Assembly (NCBI GenBank): GCA_004554165.1
Contig: SFNQ01000006.1
Coordinates: 3,830 to 67,829, forward strand
Length of the DNA stretch: 64,000 nucleotides
Source of the DNA: Clostridiales bacterium
GTDB taxonomy: Bacteria > Bacillota > Clostridia > Christensenellales > CAG-138
Direction: 5' to 3'
A model generated the notes under the pieces. It was given only the letters and a program-made list of their open reading frames with translations. It did no database searches and had not been told where the DNA came from. Made by a program: the position numbers and the translations under genes. Shown one piece after another: positions 41,629 through 51,264 of the stretch; within the stretch, counting starts at the first letter, position 1; every line of letters begins with the position of its first letter.

Positions 41629-42615
41629 ATGCTACGATATGTGATAAGACGCCTCTTGACTATGATACCGATTCTGCTTGGTGTCACGATCATCATTTTT
41701 ACGATGATGTATTTTACGCCCGGCGATCCTGCCCGGATGATTCTCGGCGACGAGGCATCGGAAGAAACCGTGCAGGAACTGCGGGAAGAGCTGGGGCTGA
41801 CAGGCAGCTTTTTTGAACGGTACTGGGATTATCTTTCGGGGATTCTGCGGGGAGATCTGGGTACGTCCTATACCACGCGCCTGCCGGTGACCGAGGAGAT
41901 TGCCGCGCGCTTTCCCGTGACGTTCCGGATTGCCTGTCTGGTCTGCCTGTTTTCGATATGCGTCGGCATCCCGGCGGGCATTATTTCGGCAATCCGGCAG
42001 TATTCGATTTTGGATTATGTGGTCACAATCGGGGCCATGCTGGGCATCTGCATGCCAAACTTCTGGCTGGCGCTGCTGCTGATTCTGTTCTTTTCCGTTT
42101 TTCTCGGGATTCTACCCCCCTCCGGCCTGTATGGATGGACCAGCTATATCATGCCGGTGCTCAGCATCAGCGCGGCCACGCTTGCGACGATTACCCGTAT
42201 GACGCGCTCCAGCATGCTGGAGGTCATTCGCGCGGATTACATCCGCACCGCCCGCGCCAAGGGCCAGTCCGAGCGCCTGGTCATCGTGCGGCACGCGCTG
42301 AAAAACGCTTTGATCCCCATCATCACCGTAATCGGCTTCCAGTTTGCCAACGGTCTGAGCGGCGCGGTCGTCAACGAGCAGATCTTCGCCATTCCCGGCA
42401 TCGGCAAGATGATGGTGGACGCAATCCGGGCGAGAAACTATCCGCTGGTGCAGGGCGGCACGCTTGTCATTGCGCTGACCTACAGTATTCTGAACCTGAT
42501 TATCGATCTGATTTACGCCTTTGTGGATCCCCGCATTAAAACACAGTACGCAAGGGCCAAAAAGACAAGGAAGCACGCCAAGCCGGCGGAGCAGCTTCCG
42601 CAGGAGGTGGCGTAA
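41629..42615 (+). CDS. ABC importer permease, DppB/OppB type
   Basis: The product is 328 residues. It begins MLRYVIRRLLTMIPILLGVT, the standard first helix, followed by a periplasmic segment with GDPARMILG. The cytoplasmic EAA loop is DYIRTARAKGQSERLVIVRHALKNALIPI, which docks on the ATPases. Six membrane spans are expected. The next gene starts two bases after the stop. Confidence 0.94.
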   Translation: MLRYVIRRLLTMIPILLGVTIIIFTMMYFTPGDPARMILGDEASEETVQELREELGLTGSFFERYWDYLSGILRGDLGTSYTTRLPVTEEIAARFPVTFRIACLVCLFSICVGIPAGIISAIRQYSILDYVVTIGAMLGICMPNFWLALLLILFFSVFLGILPPSGLYGWTSYIMPVLSISAATLATITRMTRSSMLEVIRADYIRTARAKGQSERLVIVRHALKNALIPIITVIGFQFANGLSGAVVNEQIFAIPGIGKMMVDAIRARNYPLVQGGTLVIALTYSILNLIIDLIYAFVDPRIKTQYARAKKTRKHAKPAEQLPQEVA

Positions 42616-42617
42616 CC

Positions 42618-43514
42618 GTGGAGAGCAACACCATGCGTTCTGTGGAACCCGGAATCCTGGAGGATTCCAAAAAGCGCAGCCAGTTTGTGGATATCTGGCG
42701 CAGGCTGTGCAAAAACCGTCTTGCCGTTTTGGGCATGATCGTTCTGCTCATCCTTGTGTTCGCGGCGATTTTTGCGGATGTGATCGCTCCCTATGACTAT
42801 GCGCAGCAGGACTATACCGCGCTGCACCAGACGCCCTCCTTAAAACATATTTTCGGCACGGACAACACCGGCAGAGATATCTTCAGCCGCATCATCTACG
42901 GCGCGCGGACCTCGCTGGTGGTCGGCTTTGTTTCCCTGGCGGTGGGCTGCCTGACCGGCTGCATCCTGGGCGCCATCGCCGGCTATTGCGGCGGCGGCAT
43001 TGAAATCGCCATCATGGGCTTTTGCGACATCCTTCTGGCCATTCCCCAAACGGTGCTTGCCATAGCAATTGCCAGTACGCTGGGTACGGGCACGGTAAAC
43101 GCCATGATCGCCGTGGGCATCAGCTCCATTCCGAACTTCTGCCGCATCGTGCGCAGCTCGACCATGACCGTCAAGGATCAGGAGTATGTTGAGGCGGCAA
43201 GGGCCATCGGCTCCAGCAGCTTTCACATTGTCCGCAAGCATATTTTCCCGAACATACTGGCGCCCATCATCGTGCAGGCAACGCTGAATATCGGCAAGGC
43301 GATCATCATGTGCGCCGCGCTGAGCTTTCTGGGCCTCGGCATCCAGCCGCCGGAGGCGGAGTGGGGCAACATGCTGTCCTCCGCGCGACAGTTCGTCAGA
43401 GACTATCCCCATGAGGTCATCTTCCCGGGTCTTGCCATCATGCTGACGGTGCTGGCCTGCAACCTGTTTGGCGACGGCCTGCGCGACGCGCTGGACCCCA
43501 AACTCAAACGATAG
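42618..43514 (+). CDS. ABC importer permease, DppC/OppC type
   Basis: The product is 298 residues from a GTG with GGAGGTGG upstream. An N-terminal helix (about 28-52) precedes the transmembrane domain: HIFGTDNTGRDIFSRIIYGARTSL is the family signature and EYVEAARAIGSSSFHIVRKHIFPN the EAA loop. It forms the heterodimeric channel with the preceding permease. Confidence 0.94.
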   Translation: MESNTMRSVEPGILEDSKKRSQFVDIWRRLCKNRLAVLGMIVLLILVFAAIFADVIAPYDYAQQDYTALHQTPSLKHIFGTDNTGRDIFSRIIYGARTSLVVGFVSLAVGCLTGCILGAIAGYCGGGIEIAIMGFCDILLAIPQTVLAIAIASTLGTGTVNAMIAVGISSIPNFCRIVRSSTMTVKDQEYVEAARAIGSSSFHIVRKHIFPNILAPIIVQATLNIGKAIIMCAALSFLGLGIQPPEAEWGNMLSSARQFVRDYPHEVIFPGLAIMLTVLACNLFGDGLRDALDPKLKR

Positions 43515-43532
43515 CACAGGAGGAGCGCATTG

Positions 43533-44498
43533 ATGGAACAGGAGACCCTGCTGTCGGTCAAAGACCTGACGATTCACTATATTACGGACGACGGCGTCAT
43601 GAAGGCCGTCAACGGCATCAGCTTCGATCTCAAGAAGGGAGAAACCCTGGGCCTGGTGGGCGAGACCGGCGCAGGAAAAACCACCACCGCGCTGGGCATC
43701 ATGCGCCTTGTTCCCGACCCGCCGGGAAAGATCGTTTCCGGCGAGATCCTCTGGAATGGGAAAAACCTGCTCAAGGTCGGCAAGCTTGGCATGCGCGCCA
43801 TCCGCGGCAAGGAGATCTCCATGATCTTCCAGGACCCCATGACCAGCCTGAACCCGGTCATGACGGTGGGCGCGCAGCTTTCGGAGGTGATCCGCATTCA
43901 TGAAAAGCTCTCGCGGGCGGACGCGGCGATCCGGGCCGGCGAAATGCTGGAGCTGGTCGGCATTCCCTCCGAGCGCATGGACGAGTACCCCCACCAGTTT
44001 TCGGGCGGCATGAAGCAGCGCGTGGTTATTGCAATGGCCCTTGCCTGCAACCCGCTCATGATCATCGCGGACGAGCCGACGACAGCGCTGGACGTGACCA
44101 TCCAGGCGCAGGTTCTGGATCTGATGCGCAGCCTCCGGGAGAAGTTCGGCACGGCGACGCTGATGATTACCCACGACCTTGGCGTGGTTGCGGAGATTTG
44201 CGACAGGGTCGCCATCATCTATGCCGGCCAGATCGTGGAGCAGGGAACGCTGGAGGAGATCTATGAGAACACGAAGCATCCCTACACAAAGGGACTGTTC
44301 GCCTCGCTGCCGGATATGAGCAGCAAGGCCCACCGCCTGCATCCCATCAAGGGGCTGATGCCGGATCCGGCCAACCTGCCTTCGGGCTGCCCCTTCCATC
44401 CCCGCTGCGACCATGCAAGGCCCGAATGCGCCCGGCGAACGCCCGTCAGGACCGAAGTGACGCCCAGCCACTTTGTCAACTGTCTGCTGTACGAATAG
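43533..44498 (+). CDS. ABC importer ATPase, DppD/OppD type
   Basis: The product is 321 residues from the ATG at 43533 (AGGAGG upstream; a TTG three bases earlier is less likely). Walker A is GETGAGKTT, the signature HQFSGGMKQRVVIAMAL and Walker B LMIIADEPTTALD. The C-terminal extension has a Cys-rich CPFHPRCDHARPEC motif typical of the OppD/F subfamily. It powers transport at the cytoplasmic face together with the next gene product. Confidence 0.95.
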   Translation: MEQETLLSVKDLTIHYITDDGVMKAVNGISFDLKKGETLGLVGETGAGKTTTALGIMRLVPDPPGKIVSGEILWNGKNLLKVGKLGMRAIRGKEISMIFQDPMTSLNPVMTVGAQLSEVIRIHEKLSRADAAIRAGEMLELVGIPSERMDEYPHQFSGGMKQRVVIAMALACNPLMIIADEPTTALDVTIQAQVLDLMRSLREKFGTATLMITHDLGVVAEICDRVAIIYAGQIVEQGTLEEIYENTKHPYTKGLFASLPDMSSKAHRLHPIKGLMPDPANLPSGCPFHPRCDHARPECARRTPVRTEVTPSHFVNCLLYE

Positions 44499-44539
44499 GA
44501 GCGCGCGGCATGCGTCCCTTTTGACGACTGGAGGAAAGA

Positions 44540-45502
44540 ATGGAAACCTTACTCAGAGTGGAACACCTGAAGAAATACTTCAAAACGCCCCGCGGCATGC
44601 TCCATGCGGTGGACGACGTATCGTTTACGATCGGCCAGGGAAAAACGCTGGGCGTCGTGGGCGAATCCGGCTGTGGCAAATCCACGCTGGGCCGTGTGAT
44701 CATCAAGCTGCTGGACGCGACGGACGGACGGGTCTATTTTGAAGGCAAGGACATCACCGACGCCAAAGGCGACATGCGGCTGCGCCGGGATATGCAGATC
44801 ATCTTTCAGGACCCGTTTTCATCCTTCAACCCGCGCATGTCCATCAGCGAAACCATCGCGGAGCCGCTGAAGATCCATCACCTGTGCAGGAGCCGCGATG
44901 CGCTCAACCGGCGCGTTACCCAGCTGATGGATACCGTAGGCCTGGCGCGGCGCTTTGCCAACTCCTACCCGCATGAGCTGGACGGCGGCCGCCGCCAGAG
45001 AATCGGCATCGCCCGGGCGCTGGCGCTGGAGCCAAAGTTCATCGTCTGCGACGAACCCGTTTCCGCGCTGGACGTTTCGATTCAGGCGCAGATTCTGAAC
45101 CTGATGCAGGACCTGCAGGCGGAAAAGGGCTTTACCTACCTGTTTATTACCCACGATCTTTCCGTGGTCAAGCATATTTCCGACGAGATCATGGTCATGT
45201 ATCTTGGCGTTATGGTGGAAAAGAGCCGGTCGGACGATCTCTTCGATCAGCCCCTGCACCCCTATACAAAGGCGCTGCTGTCTGCGATTCCGGAGCCCCG
45301 CATCAACAAGACGCGCAGGCGCGAGGTGCTGCAGGGCGAGATTACCTCGCCGGTCAACCCGCAGCCCGGCTGCCGCTTTGCCGCCCGCTGCAAGTATGCA
45401 AAGGAGATCTGCACAAGGCAGAACCCGGAGCTGCAGGAGGTTTGCCCGGGTCACATGGCGGCATGCCACTTTGTTCGTGAAATTAACGGGCTGCAGGAAT
45501 AA
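44540..45502 (+). CDS. ABC importer ATPase, DppF/OppF type
   Basis: The product is 320 residues. Walker A is GESGCGKST and Walker B FIVCDEPVSALD. The signature reads ELDGGRRQRIGIARALAL in place of LSGGQ, a variant seen in this subfamily. The C-terminal Cys motif is GCRFAARCKYAKEIC. It completes a five-gene importer and ends 52 bases before the first MmgE/PrpD gene. Confidence 0.95.
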   Translation: METLLRVEHLKKYFKTPRGMLHAVDDVSFTIGQGKTLGVVGESGCGKSTLGRVIIKLLDATDGRVYFEGKDITDAKGDMRLRRDMQIIFQDPFSSFNPRMSISETIAEPLKIHHLCRSRDALNRRVTQLMDTVGLARRFANSYPHELDGGRRQRIGIARALALEPKFIVCDEPVSALDVSIQAQILNLMQDLQAEKGFTYLFITHDLSVVKHISDEIMVMYLGVMVEKSRSDDLFDQPLHPYTKALLSAIPEPRINKTRRREVLQGEITSPVNPQPGCRFAARCKYAKEICTRQNPELQEVCPGHMAACHFVREINGLQE

Positions 45503-45554
45503 CGCTCCGGCCCGTGGAGCCGTTGCCGGTCCGGAACAATGCGGAGGGAGACAA

Positions 45555-46916
45555 ATGGAAACGACCTATCTACGCTCAATTGTGGAGCATTTTTACCGGC
45601 TGCCCTATGAGGCGCTGGACGAGAGAACCGTGCATCAGGTCCGGCGCTGCTTTATGGACTATCTGGGCTGCGTGATCTATTCTGCAAAGCATCGCTGCTG
45701 CCAGCCGCTTGTGGAGCTGATCTGCGACTTTAGCCCGCAGGGGACCAGCGGTCCCTGGGGCAGCGGCAAGCGCATCAACGGCGCGGGCGCCGGCGCCGCA
45801 AACGCCTGCCGCGCCTCGTCGCTGGAGCTGGACGACGTATCCGGCGTCAACGCGTCGGTGCATGCCGGCGTATATGTCTGGTCCGCCGCCATCGAGGCCT
45901 GGAAGGTCAGCCGCTGCGATATGAAAACCTTCATCCGGGCCATCGTGTTCGGGTACGACGTCTGCATTCGCTTCGGCATGCTGGCCGGAGAGAGCGTGCG
46001 CGATTTCGGGCTGCATGGGCCGGGCATGTGCGGCAGCTTTGCCGCAGCGGCGGCGGCCGGCATGATCGCCGGGCTGACGGCCCGCCAGACGGAGCAGGCG
46101 CTCTGTATCGCGGGCTCGCTTTTGCCGCTTTGCCCCTTTGTCAGTTTCATCGAGGGCGCGGATTCCAAGGATATGTACGGCGGCTTTGGCGTATTCCAGG
46201 CGCTGTTTGCCGTTGAGGCTGCAAAGCGTGGCCTGACCGGGCCAACGGGGCTGCTGGAGGGGCCGAAGGGGATCGGCGGCTTTTTCCGCCTGAAGCGCGG
46301 CATGGACATCCCGCCGGGCAGCGAGTATTTCATCAACTCCATCGCCTTCAAGCGTTTTTCCGCCTGCTTCTCGGTGCATCCCGCCACCACTGCGGTATTG
46401 GAGCTGCTGGCGGAGCATGACGTAGACCCGGAAAGGATTGCCAGAGTGCGTGTGGAAAGCTACCCCTATTCCTACGCTTTGAGCAGGGGAACGGAGGCTA
46501 CCCCGCTCAACGCGGCCTCGGCACGGCTGTCGCTGCCGTACTGCACGGCGTTCGCCCTGTATGAGCGTGGCCTCGGCCCCGAGGCCTTTACGCCGGAGAG
46601 CCTGGAAAACGGGAAATACAGGGCCCTTGCCGAAAAGATTACCATTGAGAATCACGAGGAATACGGCGCCGGCCCCTACGGCGTGCGCGGCAGCATCGTT
46701 ACCGTGACCATGGAGGACGGAACCGGGTTTTCCAAAGAGGTGCTGGATTCCGGCTGGGACGGCGACGTGCCGGATGCCATGCTGGAGGGAAAATTCAGAG
46801 CCCTGTCCGCCTGCGCGTTTGACAGCGCCGCGCAGGACCGGCTGATTGCGGATCTCATGCATCTGGAAGCGCCGGAGAGCCTTCCGCGGATTCTTGCGGC
46901 GCTGAGCGGACTGTAA
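45555..46916 (+). CDS. MmgE/PrpD family protein, copy 1
   Basis: The product is 453 residues from the ATG at 45555 (GGAGGGAG upstream). The all-helical MmgE/PrpD domain is recognised from TVHQVRRCFMDYLGC, SSLELDDVSG (the conserved Asp-rich segment), VFGYDVCIR, HGPGMCGSFAAAAAAG and FVSFIEGADSKDMYGG. The family includes 2-methylcitrate dehydratase, cis-aconitate decarboxylase and iminodisuccinate epimerase, all acting on di- or tricarboxylates. It is a paralogue of the product encoded at 47237, of identical length. The reaction here is unknown. Confidence 0.9.
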   Translation: METTYLRSIVEHFYRLPYEALDERTVHQVRRCFMDYLGCVIYSAKHRCCQPLVELICDFSPQGTSGPWGSGKRINGAGAGAANACRASSLELDDVSGVNASVHAGVYVWSAAIEAWKVSRCDMKTFIRAIVFGYDVCIRFGMLAGESVRDFGLHGPGMCGSFAAAAAAGMIAGLTARQTEQALCIAGSLLPLCPFVSFIEGADSKDMYGGFGVFQALFAVEAAKRGLTGPTGLLEGPKGIGGFFRLKRGMDIPPGSEYFINSIAFKRFSACFSVHPATTAVLELLAEHDVDPERIARVRVESYPYSYALSRGTEATPLNAASARLSLPYCTAFALYERGLGPEAFTPESLENGKYRALAEKITIENHEEYGAGPYGVRGSIVTVTMEDGTGFSKEVLDSGWDGDVPDAMLEGKFRALSACAFDSAAQDRLIADLMHLEAPESLPRILAALSGL

Positions 46917-47236
46917 GCGCCGCGACGGGCGGAGGGCCGAAGAGGCCGGTTTGGAGCGGAGCTGCTGGCGGAGGATTGCGGCGAAGCATGACGGCCTGCC
47001 CCTTGCCGCTTTCCGGAAGGAGACGCTGAAAAGCGGGCGATTGCGCCGGCGACGAAGCGGCCGATTGCAAGGCGTTTCCTGCTGAACGGGGAAGCGCAGG
47101 AAGAAAACCGGAAAACACGCCGGAGCTTATCCTGAAGCCGGAGCAGCAGGAGGAGGTCTCCTGGCCGTTCCGGCGGCGCGGGACGCTGGCCCGGCCGCTT
47201 GCCGCAGCGGGCAGATCACTTTGAACGGAGGCTCAA
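46917..47236 (+). other. 320-base gap between the two MmgE/PrpD genes
   Basis: This is the only long gap inside the importer-catabolic run. All frames are broken or compositionally unlike protein, and I see neither a strong terminator nor a promoter. It may be the scar of a lost gene. Confidence 0.35.
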
Positions 47237-48598
47237 ATGACGCGGACCTATTGGGAGAGGATACTCGATTATTACGAGGCGCTTCCCTTTGAAGCGCTGG
47301 ACGCGGCCACCGTGCATCAGGTCAAGCGCAGTTTGCTGGACTATTACGGCTGCGCGGCCTATACGGCAAAGCACCGCTGCGCGGACGGCATGGTGCAGCT
47401 CATTCTGGATATGAGCGCGCCGGGGGAGCACAGGGTTCTCGGCGAGACGCGCCGCGCCGCTCCGGCGGCTGCGGCCTGCGCCAATGCCTGCCGCATTTCC
47501 AATATTGAGATGGACGACGGATCCGGCATCAACGCTGCGGTGCATCCGGGCCTCTATGTCTGGACGGGTGCGCTGACTGCCTGGCAGACCCGCCCCTGCG
47601 ACATGCGGACGCTGATTCGGGCCGTGGTATTCGGCTACGACGTGAGCATGCGCATGGGTATGCTGGCCGCAAAATCCGTCTCCCGATATGAACTCCACGG
47701 CCCGGGCTTTTCGGGCGCGCTGGGCGCGGTGGCCTCCGGGGGCATGGTGCTGGGGCTGAACAGGCGGCAGCTGGAGTCCGCCTTCGGCATCGCGGGCTCA
47801 CTGCTGCCGATGTGTCCGTTTATCAGCTTTATCAAGGGAACCGATTCCAAGGATCTGTACGGCGGCTGGGGGCTGTATCTGGCGATGATGGCTCTGGAGG
47901 GGGCGCAGCGCGGCCTGACCGGTCCGGCGGATATCTTTGACGGCGTGAAGTCGCTTTCCGCCTTCTTCTCCGACGATCGGGGAAAGGATGCCGCCATGGG
48001 CCGGCCGTATTACATCAACGTGATCGGCTTTAAGGAGTTTCCCGCCTGTCTTGCGGTGCATCCGGCGCTGATCTGTATTCAGAATTTGTTCGGGGAAAAC
48101 CAGTTTCAGGCGGCAGAAATCGAGCGCGTTGTGGCCCGGGTCAGCCCGTCGGCGTACAAGCTCAGCTGCGGCGCGCCAAAGCAGCTTACGCCCACGGCGG
48201 CGCGGCTGTCCCTGCCCTATACCATTGCGGCTGCGCTCTCGGAGGGCGCGCTGCGGCCGGAAGCCTTCACGCAGGAGCGAATCGATGAAAACCGCTATGC
48301 GGCGCTGATGCAGCGGATTACCATCGTTGAAAACCCGGAGTACGGCGAGGAGGCGCAGGGGATTCGCGCCTGTGCCATGACCATCCGCCTGCGGGATGGG
48401 CGGGAGCTGTTCTCCGAGGCGCGGGGCATCCGCTGGTGTGACGAGGGCGCCACGGACGAGGGACTGATTCAAAAGTTTCATCTGCTGACGGAGGGCGTTT
48501 TCACGGAGCAGGAGCGCGCCCGCACGCTGCACGATCTCATGCATCTGGAGGAGGGAGGGGCGCTGCCCCGGCTTCTGTCCGCGCTGTACGCCCTGTAA
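47237..48598 (+). CDS. MmgE/PrpD family protein, copy 2
   Basis: The product is 453 residues with the same segments as copy 1: TVHQVKRSLLDYYGC, SNIEMDDGSG, VFGYDVSMR, HGPGFSGALGAVASGG, FISFIKGTDSKDLYGG. Both also share a C-terminal DLMHLE motif followed by LPRxLxAL. The two are clearly duplicated but well diverged, so they may form a heteromer or act on successive intermediates. It starts with GGAGG upstream of the ATG. Substrate unknown, probably a carboxylate. Confidence 0.9.
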   Translation: MTRTYWERILDYYEALPFEALDAATVHQVKRSLLDYYGCAAYTAKHRCADGMVQLILDMSAPGEHRVLGETRRAAPAAAACANACRISNIEMDDGSGINAAVHPGLYVWTGALTAWQTRPCDMRTLIRAVVFGYDVSMRMGMLAAKSVSRYELHGPGFSGALGAVASGGMVLGLNRRQLESAFGIAGSLLPMCPFISFIKGTDSKDLYGGWGLYLAMMALEGAQRGLTGPADIFDGVKSLSAFFSDDRGKDAAMGRPYYINVIGFKEFPACLAVHPALICIQNLFGENQFQAAEIERVVARVSPSAYKLSCGAPKQLTPTAARLSLPYTIAAALSEGALRPEAFTQERIDENRYAALMQRITIVENPEYGEEAQGIRACAMTIRLRDGRELFSEARGIRWCDEGATDEGLIQKFHLLTEGVFTEQERARTLHDLMHLEEGGALPRLLSALYAL

Positions 48599-48642
48599 TC
48601 GCCCATGGAGGCGGAACGGTAGAACAAACGGAGGAACAGACG

Positions 48643-49818
48643 GTGCGCTACATTTCGGAAACCCTGTCCACGCCGGTTCGGTACGACTGCGATGTGTTTG
48701 TGGCGGGCGGCGGAATCGCCGGCGTGTCCGCGGCGCTGGCGGCGGCCCGGGAGGGGGCGCGGGTGATTCTGGCGGAGCGCGGCTTTTTCCCCGGCGGTCT
48801 GGCCACGGCCGGCCTGATTGCCATCTATCTGCCCATTGCGGACGGCAAAGGCCGTCAGGCCAGTTTCGGCATTGCCGCGGAGCTGCTCCGTCTGGCCGTG
48901 GAGCACGGCGCGGTGGATCGCTTTCCGCAGGCCTGGCACAGAGAGGGGATGACGCCGGAGGATTGCGCGAAGAACCGGCGCATCTCCGTCCAGTACAATC
49001 CCAACGTTTTTGCCATCCTTCTGGAGGAGCTGCTGCTGAAAGAACAGGTGCGAATTCTGTATGGAACCACGGTTTGCGGCGTGGTAACGGCGCGCGACAG
49101 AATTACGGAGGCTGTCGTTGAGAACAAGTCCGGCCGCAGCGCCGTCGCAGCGGGCGCGTTCGTGGACGCCACGGGCGATGCGGACCTGTGGACGTTTGCC
49201 GGCGCAAAAACCCAGGATGCGCCGGAGGGAAACGCGCTGGCCGCCTGGTATTATTTTCACGATACAAAGGGCGTACAGCTGAAAATTCTCGGCGCTGCCG
49301 ACGGCCCGGAGGAGGAAACCGGCCTCGTGCCGCAGCGGTTCCGGGGGACGGACGGGGAGGAGCTGAGCCGGTTCATGCAGCTTTCGCACAAAGCGGTCAT
49401 GCAGGATGTGGCTGCGCGGCGGCGGGATGACGCTTCGACGGAGCTTGTCTGCATGGGGAGCATTCCCCAGCTCCGCATGACCCGGCGGATCGTCGGCTGC
49501 TACACGCTGGAGGACAGAGATGGGGGAAACGGCTTTCCGGACAGTATCGGTATGGTTGCAAGCTGGCGCAGCCGCGGCGTGATCTATCAGATTCCCTACC
49601 GCACGCTGTATGGCCCCGAGTTTGCCAACCTCATTACCGCTGGGCGGAGTCTCTCGGCAACGGGCCTTCTGTGGGACTGCTGCCGCGTGATCCCGGCCTG
49701 CGCCGTTACGGGTCAGGCCGCGGGAACGGCAGCCGCCATGGGCGGAGATTTCCGCACGCTGGACGTGGGCGAGCTCCAGCGCCGCCTGAAACTGCGGGGC
49801 GTCAAGCCCTGGCTCTGA
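48643..49818 (+). CDS. FAD-dependent oxidoreductase, copy 1
   Basis: The product is 391 residues from a GTG with GGAGG upstream. The N-terminal dinucleotide motif is VFVAGGGIAGVSAALAAA, followed by FFPGGLATAGLIAIY and FVDATGDADLW, and a C-terminal FAD contact near GQAAGTAAAM. This is the FAD_oxidored layout (PF12831-like), whose members oxidise or reduce organic acids. No metal or Fe-S cysteines are evident. It is paired with a second copy at 49999. Confidence 0.88.
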   Translation: MRYISETLSTPVRYDCDVFVAGGGIAGVSAALAAAREGARVILAERGFFPGGLATAGLIAIYLPIADGKGRQASFGIAAELLRLAVEHGAVDRFPQAWHREGMTPEDCAKNRRISVQYNPNVFAILLEELLLKEQVRILYGTTVCGVVTARDRITEAVVENKSGRSAVAAGAFVDATGDADLWTFAGAKTQDAPEGNALAAWYYFHDTKGVQLKILGAADGPEEETGLVPQRFRGTDGEELSRFMQLSHKAVMQDVAARRRDDASTELVCMGSIPQLRMTRRIVGCYTLEDRDGGNGFPDSIGMVASWRSRGVIYQIPYRTLYGPEFANLITAGRSLSATGLLWDCCRVIPACAVTGQAAGTAAAMGGDFRTLDVGELQRRLKLRGVKPWL

Positions 49819-49998
49819 TGAAAAACGGCGCGGCGGGGCCCGCCTTTCTAAAGGGGAGGGACGCCGCAGGGGCGGGGGCAGGGCCTGCCGCCCGCCGGTA
49901 AAACATGCCGCAGCCGCCCCTGCGCAGGGCGCTCCGGCGGCTTGGGAGCAGACGGTTGCCTTATGCACCACCAAAGCGTATCAGGGAGGAAGCTGGCC

Positions 49999-51207
49999 AT
50001 GGCTGTGATTGAGGAACGGCTGGAAACCCCGGTTCTTGGCGAATACGACGTTATCGTTGCAGGCGGCGGCGTGGCCGGGGTCTGCGCGGCGGTGGCCGCA
50101 AAGCGGGCGGGAGCGGGGCGCGTGCTGCTGCTTGAAAAGGGGGTACTCCTTGGCGGCCTTGCCACGCAGGGCCTGATTGCGCTGTACGAACCCCTGTGCG
50201 ACGGCCGGGGGCGGAAGATTACCTTTGGCATGGCGGCGGAGCTGATGCAGCTCTGTATGCGCTACGGCCCGGATACGCTGCCCGAGGCCTGGCGGGGCGA
50301 TCCGGATACGGCCCCGCCGGAAAGCGGCCGCTACCGCTCTTTTTATTCGCCCGCCATCTTTGCGCTGGCTCTGGATGCGTTCGTGCAGGACGCGGGGGTG
50401 GAACTGCTGCTGGATACGCAGGCTGTCCGCCCGGTGATGGAGGGAAGGCGCTGCGCGGGCCTTGTGGTGGAGAACAAGACAGGCCGGGGCTTTTACGGGG
50501 CCCGCGCCGTGATCGATACCACGGGCGATGCGGATCTCTTTTACAGGGCGGGCGCGCCCTGCGTGGCCGGGAAGAATTTTCTGACCTGTGTGGCCTACCG
50601 CGCGGATATGGACGCGCTCCGCGACGCCCTTTCCGAGGGCAACATTCTGAAGGCCCGCCGCTGGACCAGACTGGGCGCCGGACCGAGGGGAAAGGGGCAC
50701 CCCGAGGGCGCGCCGATGCTTTCCGGCACCACAGCGGAGGAGGTTACGCAGTTTGTGCTTGCGGGACGCCGGATGCTGCTGGATTCCCTGCGCAAAGAGG
50801 ATCGCTTCCGCCGGGATATCAGCGCGCTGCCGGCCATGGCCCAGTTTCGGACAACGCGGCACATTGACGGGGCGTATACCATACAGGATTCGGACGCCTG
50901 CAGGGAGCTTGTGGACTCGGTGGGGGTCATCCCGGATTTTACGCAGGCGGACAGATGGCATGAATTGCCGTACCGGGCGCTCTATCATCCGGACTACCCG
51001 AACCTCTGGACCGCGGGCCGGACCGCGGCTGCGGAGGGCTGGGCCTGGAGCGTCATACGCGTCATTCCCGGCGCGGCCTGCTCCGGACAGGCGGCCGGTA
51101 TGGCGGCGGCGCTCAGCCTCCGTCATGGGGAGACGGCGGCCACGCTGCCCCCGCGCCGCCTGATTGACGCGCTGTGTGCGGAGGGCGTGCGGCCGCATTT
51201 GGGTTGA
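49999..51207 (+). CDS. FAD-dependent oxidoreductase, copy 2
   Basis: The product is 402 residues from the ATG at 49999 (GGGAGGA upstream; the longer frame from 49942 has no Shine-Dalgarno). It has the same features as copy 1: VIVAGGGVAGVCAAVAAK, LGGLATQGLIALYEP, VIDTTGDADLF, and GQAAGMAAAL near the end. The tandem pair suggests a heterodimer or two related oxidations. A 180-base GC-rich gap precedes it. Confidence 0.88.
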   Translation: MAVIEERLETPVLGEYDVIVAGGGVAGVCAAVAAKRAGAGRVLLLEKGVLLGGLATQGLIALYEPLCDGRGRKITFGMAAELMQLCMRYGPDTLPEAWRGDPDTAPPESGRYRSFYSPAIFALALDAFVQDAGVELLLDTQAVRPVMEGRRCAGLVVENKTGRGFYGARAVIDTTGDADLFYRAGAPCVAGKNFLTCVAYRADMDALRDALSEGNILKARRWTRLGAGPRGKGHPEGAPMLSGTTAEEVTQFVLAGRRMLLDSLRKEDRFRRDISALPAMAQFRTTRHIDGAYTIQDSDACRELVDSVGVIPDFTQADRWHELPYRALYHPDYPNLWTAGRTAAAEGWAWSVIRVIPGAACSGQAAGMAAALSLRHGETAATLPPRRLIDALCAEGVRPHLG

Positions 51208-51264
51208 ACATCCTGCGGGACAGGACAGATATAAGAAAGAAAGGGAGGCGCAGCGACGACCGCC

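Noticed and set aside
46855..47118. An 87-codon minus-strand ORF across the end of PrpD copy 1
   Set aside because: Composition matches GC-rich noncoding sequence, there is no Shine-Dalgarno, and it overlaps a firm gene.
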